Shown here: piece by piece, positions 1-4,382 of the stretch | Layout: every line of letters begins with the position of its first letter | How positions within the stretch are numbered: position 1 is the first letter of the stretch | Source of the DNA: JAMCTM01 sp023473545 | Lineage (GTDB): Bacteria > Patescibacteriota > Microgenomatia > Levybacterales > UBA12049 | Length of the DNA: 5,162 bases | Direction: 5' to 3' | NCBI GenBank assembly: GCA_023473545.1 | Contig: JAMCXO010000017.1 | Coordinates: 1 to 5,162 of the forward strand | The notes under the pieces: generated by a model | Databases searched by the model: none | Told to the model about the DNA's origin: nothing | The model's input: only the letters and a program-made list of their open reading frames with translations | Translations under genes and position numbers: made by a program

Positions 1-1
1 G

Positions 2-928
2 ATTGAGGGGTTCTATCCGCGGCTCTCACCTCAGCAGGAGACAGTGCTTCTGGGCCTTCCCCGCGCAATGGAGGCATCCCGTCTTTTGGCAAGACGGTCT
101 TTTCTCGAAACCCTGAATGAGGATAATCGGGAGGCATTTAGGGACGTGATTTCCGAGAGTAGGACAGTGGCAGAAGTTATAGTAAAGTGCAATCTTCTGC
201 TTGTGGTATCCCGGGCAAGACGTTTTCAGGGAAGAGGCATGGATTTACCCGATCTGATTCAAGAAGGAAACATGGGGCTTGCCACAGCCGTTGATAAATA
301 CGATCTCGAAAGGGCACGCGGCAGGGGAGTCAAAGGGAATTTTATAGCGTTTGGCACATACGCCGTATACTGGATTGATCAGCGAATCGGAAGAGCAATA
401 CAAGATAAGGGACGAATAGTTAGATTGCCTGCGGCCGTTTACGATGCCTTAGCTGTGGTACAGAGGGTTCGAAATCAGTATTTGCTTAAAAATGGGAAAG
501 AACCAACCTGGGATGAGGTTAAAAACGTAATAAATAACCAATCTCCAAACCAGGCTAAGTATCTTGCTTCAGTTAGGCTTGTCCTGGATTCTGGCGCGGA
601 TAGAACCCCTCAATCACTCGAGAAAGAGAACGAAGGGACAACGCTTTATGATACCGTGCCCGATGGTGAAGATTCCATCGAGGATCAAAGCGCGCGGGAT
701 ACGTATCAAGAAATGCTTATTGAAGCATTTCGAGGATTATCTTCCCGTGAAAGAACAATACTATGCAATCGGTTTGGTTTAGGAAATAATGCCGAGCAGT
801 CGCTTGAGGACATTGGTCGGCAGTTGTGGCTTACAAGAGAAAGGGTAAGACAAATACAAGATAAGGCGTTAGAAAAGCTCAGAGGCAATGAGAAACTTTG
901 CCTGTGGCTCAAAGCGCGGGAGGGTTAG
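2..928 (+). CDS. RNA polymerase sigma factor, sigma-70 family (5' end outside window)
   Basis: This protein would bind core RNA polymerase and direct it to promoters. The frame is open to the left edge, so GTG at 44 is probably an internal valine: the 14 codons before it plus the next few (LSPQQETVLLGLPR) read like sigma region 1.2. Numbering from that GTG, region 2 spans about 48-129, with NLLLVVSRARRF and DLIQEGNMGLATAVDKYD nearly canonical. Region 3 is about 130-185 and region 4 about 225-281. The region 4.2 helix-turn-helix (SLEDIGRQLWLTRERVRQIQ) keeps R265, E266, R269 and Q270, equivalent to the -35-contacting residues of E. coli RpoD. Oddities are about eight extra residues (near 91-100) between regions 2.2 and 2.3, Tyr in place of the first Trp of the melting pair, and Gly in place of the region 2.4 Thr. 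It could be the primary sigma factor or a group 2-like one; the missing N-terminus prevents a decision. Confidence 0.93.
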   Translation: MEGFYPRLSPQQETVLLGLPRAMEASRLLARRSFLETLNEDNREAFRDVISESRTVAEVIVKCNLLLVVSRARRFQGRGMDLPDLIQEGNMGLATAVDKYDLERARGRGVKGNFIAFGTYAVYWIDQRIGRAIQDKGRIVRLPAAVYDALAVVQRVRNQYLLKNGKEPTWDEVKNVINNQSPNQAKYLASVRLVLDSGADRTPQSLEKENEGTTLYDTVPDGEDSIEDQSARDTYQEMLIEAFRGLSSRERTILCNRFGLGNNAEQSLEDIGRQLWLTRERVRQIQDKALEKLRGNEKLCLWLKAREG

Positions 929-952
929 TAAAAGGACAAGCGTAATGATGGT

Positions 953-981
953 TTGACAAAATATACACCACATGATTTAAT
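953..981 (+). promoter_or_regulatory. Sigma-70 type promoter of the antitoxin-toxin cassette
   Basis: A perfect -35 hexamer TTGACA (953-958) is followed by a 17-bp spacer and the -10-like hexamer TTTAAT (976-981, five of six matches). The expected transcription start is about 988-989, which is on or one base before the ATG at 989. Transcripts would then be leaderless. This agrees with the absence of any Shine-Dalgarno sequence before that ATG. Confidence 0.6.
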
Positions 982-1000
982 GTATCTTATGAAAAGATAC
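982..1000. promoter_or_regulatory. Palindrome over the antitoxin start, candidate autoregulatory operator
   Basis: Perfect 7-bp arms, GTATCTT (982-988) and AAGATAC (994-1000), flank a 5-bp centre holding the ATG at 989. The palindrome begins directly after the -10 hexamer and covers the predicted transcription start. A smaller repeat, ACAT (970-973) and ATGT (980-983), lies over the -10. Ribbon-helix-helix antitoxins commonly bind such sites to repress their own operon. The operator role is inferred from position and symmetry. Confidence 0.5.
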
Positions 1001-1252
1001 CAAGTTTACCTTAATCAACAGTCCGTTTCCATACTGGATGATTTTGGAAAACACACTGATATTTCCAGATCAAGGCTGTTGCAGATAATTACAGATCAGA
1101 TTGCCCAAAACTTAGCAAAGGTTTTCGTGGCTACAAAAACCACTCCTTCGGATAAGTATATTCTCGACTCTTTAATTGGAGCGATAAAATCGCCGGGCAA
1201 TAAAAAGACAAACTTTGCCCGTAATATTGATGAAATATATTTTAGTGATTAA
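989..1252 (+). CDS. Ribbon-helix-helix antitoxin-like protein
   Basis: This is a probable antitoxin that binds DNA as a dimer and would neutralise the PIN toxin encoded next. From ATG 989 the product is 87 residues. The N-terminus fits a ribbon-helix-helix fold: strand KRYQVYLN (2-9), helix A QQSVSILDDFGKHT (10-23), the turn DISRS, then helix B RLLQIITDQIAQNLAKVF (29-46). The remaining C-terminal part, about 40 residues, would be the toxin-binding tail. I chose ATG 989 because it gives the usual antitoxin start and fits the promoter. TTG 953 and ATG 980 are in frame but overlap the -35 and -10 hexamers, and none of the three has a good ribosome binding site. The stop is two bases before the toxin start, so translation is probably coupled. 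The DNA is AT-rich compared with the sigma gene. The fold assignment is by pattern only. Confidence 0.75.
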   Translation: MKRYQVYLNQQSVSILDDFGKHTDISRSRLLQIITDQIAQNLAKVFVATKTTPSDKYILDSLIGAIKSPGNKKTNFARNIDEIYFSD

Positions 1253-1254
1253 CC

Positions 1255-1666
1255 ATGAAAGTTTTCATTGATACAAGCGCTTTTGTTGCCCTGTTTGTTG
1301 ATAAAGAAATTGATCATAAAATAGTTGTTAAAAAATATCATGATTATAGACAGAGGAGGGTAGCTTTTTTCACCTCCGACTATATTTTAGATGAGTTGTT
1401 TACCCGCTTACTCTATTTTAAACAAGTTGGTATTAAAAAAATACATAAAAAAGCTAAAAGAGTCTATTTCTAAGGGTGAAATTACAGTTTTAAACGTTGA
1501 CGGAGTAATATTTGATAAGGCGCTTGAGGTTTTTCTTAAATTTGCGGACCACAAAATTTCCTTTACCGATGCGACTTCTTATATTCTGTATAAAGACTTT
1601 TCTTTAGATGAAGTGTTTACTCTTGATAATGATTTTAAAAAAATAAGAGTGAGCACATCGTTTTGA
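1255..1666 (+). pseudogene. VapC-like PIN-domain ribonuclease toxin, frameshifted
   Basis: PIN-domain toxins are metal-dependent ribonucleases, often cutting tRNA or rRNA. The first frame starts at ATG 1255 and stops at 1471-1473 after 72 residues. The rest of the domain continues in the +1 frame to the TGA at 1664-1666. Dropping one A from the A7 run at 1435-1441 gives one continuous 136-residue protein, a normal VapC length. That joined protein keeps all the acidic residues expected of an active PIN site: D6 (FIDTSAF), E47 (ILDEL), D105 (SFTDATS) and D124/D126 (TLDNDF). Apart from the single shift it looks undamaged. This suggests a very recent mutation, a sequencing or assembly slip, or slippage during expression. 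A second A6 run at 1447-1452 is an alternative shift site. It lies two bases after the antitoxin gene with no ribosome binding site of its own, as in a coupled toxin-antitoxin operon. Confidence 0.82.
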
Positions 1667-1672
1667 GAAATT

Positions 1673-1698
1673 ATATGCCGCAGTGCATATTGATTTTT
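1673..1698 (+). terminator. Weak terminator-like hairpin after the toxin gene
   Basis: ATATGC (1673-1678) and GCATAT (1685-1690) form a 6-bp stem with a 6-nt loop, and a run of five T follows at 1694-1698 after a 3-base gap. It begins 7 bp after the toxin stop. The stem has only two G-C pairs, so it may be a weak terminator or just an AT-rich palindrome. Confidence 0.3.
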
Positions 1699-1724
1699 CC
1701 ACAGTTCTCTTGATAGGATATATT
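1696..1724 (+). promoter_or_regulatory. Possible promoter of the LytR_C operon
   Basis: TTTCCA (1696-1701) is separated by 17 bp from TATATT (1719-1724, five of six -10 matches). The predicted start, about 1731, would fall inside the Shine-Dalgarno sequence, which argues against this exact placement. Some promoter is expected here because the operon follows a different kind of module. Confidence 0.25.
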
Positions 1725-1727
1725 CCT

Positions 1728-1737
1728 AGGGAGGTGA
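1728..1737 (+). promoter_or_regulatory. Strong Shine-Dalgarno site of the 46-residue gene
   Basis: AGGGAGGTGA is a near-perfect anti-16S match, 5 nt before the ATG at 1743. It is the only strong ribosome binding site I found in the window. It supports the small gene that follows as truly translated. Confidence 0.85.
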
Positions 1738-1742
1738 TTTAG

Positions 1743-1883
1743 ATGGGAAGTTTTGGAGGCTTTTATAAAGGGGAAAAGAAAAAAGCCAAAAGGGGCAAGG
1801 ATAATAAAAATATATCTTCTGTTTCCACGGCGCCTGTCTTCAGGATGCCGGAGATTATTTCCAAGAAAAAGAAAGACTATTAA
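1743..1883 (+). CDS. Small basic hypothetical protein, 46 residues
   Basis: The function is not recognised. The product begins MGSFGGFYKGEKKKAKRG, continues through a Ser/Thr-rich stretch and PVFRMPEII, and ends in a Lys-rich tail, SKKKKDY. It is strongly basic at both ends, with no membrane span and no Cys, and is probably cytoplasmic and mostly unstructured. The near-perfect Shine-Dalgarno sequence at ideal spacing, and the stop only 3 bp before the LytR_C start, indicate a real gene and the first cistron of the operon. The basic ends could bind RNA, DNA or acidic membrane lipids, but nothing in the sequence decides this. The next protein also has a basic start (KKRKKGQKG). An overlapping 60-codon reading frame at 1753-1935 is a shadow with no ribosome binding site. 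Confidence 0.78.
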   Translation: MGSFGGFYKGEKKKAKRGKDNKNISSVSTAPVFRMPEIISKKKKDY

Positions 1884-1886
1884 TTT

Positions 1887-2732
1887 ATGGGGAAAAAGAG
1901 GAAAAAAGGGCAAAAGGGGAGCAGATACGGTTTAAAACCCCTTATTTTGTTTGCCCTTGTTGTCTTGTTTTTGTTTTTGCTGTCTTTAATTGTCAAGACA
2001 GCCGCCTTAATCAAGGTAAGTAAATTTGATTCTTCCCACTCTTTTTATTTAGAGATAGATAAGTCTTATAATTTATCCGATGGCTTTGAGATTATCGGCT
2101 TCGCCCCGGATCGCGGCAGCGTTTCCGTTCTCGACGTCCGGGCAAAAAAGGGCCTTCCCCCTCTCCAAAGCGCGCCTCAGTCAGTCGGCATTCCGATAGA
2201 CGCGAGAATTATCTTTAAAAGTCGGAATGACTATCTTAATTTTAGCCAAAATCCAAAAATAGATTCGAGAATGTTTTATCTTTTATCCCACCGTAATTAC
2301 GAGGCTCTCGGTATTACGCCTATTGATCTATTCAGGCTATGGATTTATACCCTTGGCGTAAAGGCGGACAACACGGCCTTTAAAAGAATTAAACTTCCCC
2401 TTGCCCGGGAGAAGCTGGATCAATTGGTTAGCCTTATGTTTGCCGACTACAGCCTGTCTTTAAAAAAAGAAAGCATAGAGATTATAAACGACACTAATAT
2501 AAGCGGCTTGGCGGCAAGGCTGGCAAGGGTCATTATGAACATAGGCGCGAATGTGGTCATGGTCTCAAGCCAAACGGCTAATTCCGCCTCCAGTATTTCT
2601 TACTTTGGCAAGCGTACCTATACTGTTGATAGACTGCATGCCCTATTCGGTTATAAACTTATAAAGATGCCAAAACCCGGAATAGCTGATATAATTATAA
2701 ATATTGGCGCCTCGGGTATTCATAATTTTTAA
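1887..2732 (+). CDS. Membrane-anchored LytR C-terminal-domain protein
   Basis: This is an envelope protein of 281 residues. A short basic cytoplasmic N-terminus (1-17) is followed by one membrane span at about 18-38, so the rest should lie outside the membrane. Residues about 196-274 match the LytR_C domain pattern: IEIINDTNISGLAARLARVI, then a Gly-Ala-hydrophobic strand, a Ser/Thr-rich turn leading to ISYFGK, and a closing ADIIINIG. LytR_C often follows an LCP phosphotransferase domain that attaches polymers to peptidoglycan. Here residues about 66-90 (FEIIGFAPDRGSVSVLDVR) recall only the first LCP strands, and the usual SIPRD-type Arg/Asp segment and the rest of the LCP core are not visible. 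It is therefore probably not an active LCP enzyme and may bind or scaffold cell-wall components. ATG 1887 is 3 bp after the preceding stop and has only weak purine richness before it, so translation is probably coupled. Confidence 0.82.
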   Translation: MGKKRKKGQKGSRYGLKPLILFALVVLFLFLLSLIVKTAALIKVSKFDSSHSFYLEIDKSYNLSDGFEIIGFAPDRGSVSVLDVRAKKGLPPLQSAPQSVGIPIDARIIFKSRNDYLNFSQNPKIDSRMFYLLSHRNYEALGITPIDLFRLWIYTLGVKADNTAFKRIKLPLAREKLDQLVSLMFADYSLSLKKESIEIINDTNISGLAARLARVIMNIGANVVMVSSQTANSASSISYFGKRTYTVDRLHALFGYKLIKMPKPGIADIIINIGASGIHNF

Positions 2733-2736
2733 GCTT

Positions 2737-2880
2737 ATGGTTTTTACTGTAATCCTGATTATAATTGCGATTATTTCGCTGGCGATGTCCGTTGTCTCCC
2801 TTCTAAGGATAGAAAGCAAAAGGGAAACAAAATTTGTTAAGAAGGAGCTCTCCAAAAATAGGGTTATATTCCGAAGATAA
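2737..2880 (+). CDS. Small single-span membrane protein, 47 residues
   Basis: The function is not recognised. ATG 2737 lies 4 bp after the LytR_C stop, in a different frame. The product has a hydrophobic segment at about residues 2-23 (MVFTVILIIIAIISLAMSVV), then a charged tail rich in Lys, Arg and Glu, ending NRVIFRR. By the positive-inside rule the tail is cytoplasmic and the N-terminus is outside. No Shine-Dalgarno sequence is visible, so it probably relies on ribosomes arriving from the LytR_C gene. It may be a small partner or stabiliser of the LytR_C membrane protein. The clean hydrophobic-then-charged pattern and tight spacing make it a likely gene. Confidence 0.65.
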   Translation: MVFTVILIIIAIISLAMSVVSLLRIESKRETKFVKKELSKNRVIFRR

Positions 2881-2905
2881 ATACTTTATAAACTTTAATA
2901 TATCT

Positions 2906-3562
2906 TTATTGCTTTCCCCGCCTGGTTAAAAGAAGGCGTTTTTTCTCCTGCGGCAGAAAAGAGGGCTGATTCTTAAACCTGGCGGATCTTTTCACTTCTC
3001 TTACGAATACCGTTATATGCGTCTCGCTGACGGATTTAATATACGCGTCATACTTATAGTTGCCGTTAATTAGCCTGATCAGTCTTTTTCCTATGTCATC
3101 CGGCAGCATGCCGATATAGCTTTTGTTGGAATCCAAAAGAAAAATTTTCAGCCGTTTTATAGAGAGCGTTACCGCTTCTCCCATTCTTAAAGAAGAGCTT
3201 ATTTTTTTATCCGCCGTATTGATGAGTTCAACTATTTTTGTCTTGCCTGTTTCTTCCAGAAAAATACTGCCTAAAACATTGGAGGCCCCGTCGTTTTTTT
3301 TAGATAGACCGGGAGCAGAGGACTGACTGAGTTTTTTAATGCCTCTTAAGGCAATAGGGTTAAGGCTGTCTAACTCCAGAACCTTCTGGTAGGTTTCTTT
3401 TGCTTCTTTTGCCTTTCCCAAAGACTCGTAAGCAAACGCCAGTCTGTTTAGGGTGTCCAGATCCTGGGGGTAAGATTCGCTAATTTGTTTATTCAGCAAG
3501 ACGGCATTTTCGAAGTCGCCCGTAAGCGCGCTTTGGATAGCTTGTGCTTTTAATGGCGTCAT
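2906..3562 (-). CDS. TPR protein with HIRAN-like C-terminal region
   Basis: This 218-residue protein lacks a signal peptide or membrane span and is probably cytoplasmic. Two tetratricopeptide repeats lie at about 3-35 (ALTGDFENAVLLNKQI) and 36-69 (LAFAYESLGKAKEAKETYQK), the usual scaffold for protein contacts. A Ser/Gly/Lys linker follows (80-98). Residues about 105-190 look like a small beta-rich domain. KIFLLDSNKSYIGMLPDDIG and the following helix LIRLING resemble the 'G-hydrophobic-LP' core of HIRAN domains, which bind DNA ends or stalled forks in other proteins. This assignment is tentative. The C-terminal tail (about 191-218) is strongly basic. The gene runs opposite to both neighbours: it converges on the LytR_C operon and diverges from yebC. 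ATG 3562 is chosen because a consensus promoter ends about 16 bp upstream. No Shine-Dalgarno sequence is visible. Confidence 0.8.
   Translation of the reverse strand: MTPLKAQAIQSALTGDFENAVLLNKQISESYPQDLDTLNRLAFAYESLGKAKEAKETYQKVLELDSLNPIALRGIKKLSQSSAPGLSKKNDGASNVLGSIFLEETGKTKIVELINTADKKISSSLRMGEAVTLSIKRLKIFLLDSNKSYIGMLPDDIGKRLIRLINGNYKYDAYIKSVSETHITVFVREVKRSARFKNQPSFLPQEKKRLLLTRRGKQ
2919..2944 (+). terminator. Intrinsic terminator of the LytR_C operon
   Basis: CGCCT (2919-2923) pairs with AGGCG (2934-2938) around a 10-nt loop and is followed at once by six T (2939-2944). It reads in the forward direction, about 40 bp after the last forward stop, and lies inside the last codons of the reverse-strand TPR gene. 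The stem is short but GC-rich. Confidence 0.5.
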
Positions 3563-3584
3563 TTTATGAGGTTAGATGGTGCAG

Positions 3585-3613
3585 ATTATACTATTTCTGT
3601 TTGCAAAAGTCAA
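3585..3613 (-). promoter_or_regulatory. Consensus sigma-70 promoter for the TPR gene
   Basis: On the reverse strand, TTGACT (3613-3608) and a perfect TATAAT (3590-3585) are separated by exactly 17 bp. The predicted transcription start is about 3578, leaving a leader of about 16 nt before ATG 3562. Its -35 sits one base from the -35 of the opposing yebC promoter. Confidence 0.8.
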
Positions 3614-3629
3614 TGGGTGAGGCTATAAT
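3601..3629 (+). promoter_or_regulatory. Sigma-70 promoter for yebC
   Basis: TTGCAA (3601-3606, four of six -35 matches) and a perfect TATAAT (3624-3629) are separated by exactly 17 bp. The predicted start, about 3636, leaves a leader of about 9 nt before ATG 3645, too short for a Shine-Dalgarno sequence. The mRNA would be nearly leaderless. Confidence 0.75.
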
Positions 3630-3635
3630 GATAGC
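3622..3635. promoter_or_regulatory. Small palindrome over the yebC -10 element
   Basis: GCTAT (3622-3626) and ATAGC (3631-3635) flank a 4-bp centre and enclose most of the -10 hexamer. It could be a repressor site, but arms of 5 bp can arise by chance in AT-rich DNA. Confidence 0.25.
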
Positions 3636-3644
3636 AGTATTTCT

Positions 3645-4370
3645 ATGTCAGGACATTCAAAATGGGCACAGATAAAAAGGCAAAAGGGAAACCTTGATAT
3701 TAAGCGTGGTCAAATCTTCACCAAGCTCGCCAACGCCATCACAATTTCGGTTTCGCAGGGGGGTCGGGTAGGGGATCCTAACCAAAACCCGCGTCTTCGT
3801 TTAATGATCGAAAAGGCAAAGGCCGAAAACATGCCTAAGGAACGTATCGCCAGGGCCATTGAGCGGGGGCTTGGCAGGGGAGGCGGGAGCGAGGAGATTC
3901 AGGAGGTTTCCTATGAGGCGTTTGGTCCCGGCGGAGCGGCTTTTATAATAGAGGCGGCAACGGATAACAGCAAAAGAAGCCTGTCGCAAATAAAAAATAT
4001 CCTAAGCAAAAATGGGGGAGCCCTGGTAAATCCCGGCTCCGTCTCTTACCTGTTTGAAACAACAGGGGAGATTATTGCCAAAAAAGACAACCGGACGCTG
4101 GATGATATTTTTCTTCTTGTTTCGCAGTCAATGGCGCAAGATATAGAAGATAGGGGGGAAGAGGTTGCCATCTACACCAAACCGGAGGAATTAACAAGGG
4201 TAAAAGAGGCTCTTTCGGATAAGCTCGCTATAGATTCTTCGGGAATTATTAAAAAACCGCTGGTAATGGCGAATATTTCCGACCCCTCCCTTCGGGAAAA
4301 GGTTATGTCTCTAAAAGACGAACTGGAGGCCTTAGATGATGTTCAGAATGTTTATACAAATCTTGGATAA
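3645..4370 (+). CDS. yebC: YebC/PmpR family protein
   Basis: The 241 residues are a normal length for this family. The start is diagnostic: MSGHSKWAQIKRQKG, then KRGQIFTKLANAI, and NPRLRLMIEKAKAENMPKERI in domain 1 (to about 80). Domains 2 and 3 follow, with VSYEAFGPGGAAFIIEAATDN (88-108) and GALVNPGSVSYLFE, and the protein ends in the typical DDVQNVYTNLG. YebC proteins were long annotated as transcription regulators. Later work links bacterial YebC and its mitochondrial relative TACO1 to ribosomes, helping translation of difficult sequences such as proline runs. The protein should be cytoplasmic. The start at 3645 is fixed by family alignment. There is no Shine-Dalgarno sequence and only about 16 bp separate it from the -10 element. 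In many bacteria yebC neighbours ruvC; here the next gene encodes a membrane protein. Confidence 0.97.
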   Translation: MSGHSKWAQIKRQKGNLDIKRGQIFTKLANAITISVSQGGRVGDPNQNPRLRLMIEKAKAENMPKERIARAIERGLGRGGGSEEIQEVSYEAFGPGGAAFIIEAATDNSKRSLSQIKNILSKNGGALVNPGSVSYLFETTGEIIAKKDNRTLDDIFLLVSQSMAQDIEDRGEEVAIYTKPEELTRVKEALSDKLAIDSSGIIKKPLVMANISDPSLREKVMSLKDELEALDDVQNVYTNLG

Positions 4371-4382
4371 AACCCTAAGCAT

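Noticed and set aside
953..988. Longer antitoxin start at TTG 953 (or ATG 980)
   Set aside because: These codons coincide with the -35 TTGACA and the -10 hexamer, TTG is a rare start, no well-spaced ribosome binding site precedes them, and the RHH pattern begins just after ATG 989. Not fully excluded.
1391..1666. Separate 91-residue gene starting at ATG 1391
   Set aside because: It has no ribosome binding site, its first 15 or so residues overlap the PIN frame without family resemblance, and the rest is clearly the second half of the PIN domain.
1671..1913. Reverse-strand 80-residue reading frame
   Set aside because: It lies antisense to the 46-residue gene, which has a strong ribosome binding site; its hydrophobic Phe-rich look is the complement of Lys-rich coding DNA.
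2874..2906. Inverted repeat AAGATA / TATCTT between converging genes as a two-way terminator
   Set aside because: Arms are only 6 bp, AT-rich and about 21 nt apart, with no following T run in either direction; the hairpin at 2919-2944 is a better candidate.
3592..3644. Direct repeat TATTTCT at 3592-3598 and 3638-3644 flanking the yebC promoter
   Set aside because: Seven AT-rich bases repeated once is expected by chance, and the copies occupy different positions relative to the two promoters.
3801..3989. Reverse-strand 62-residue reading frame
   Set aside because: It is fully inside yebC, whose family assignment is certain, and has no recognisable features.
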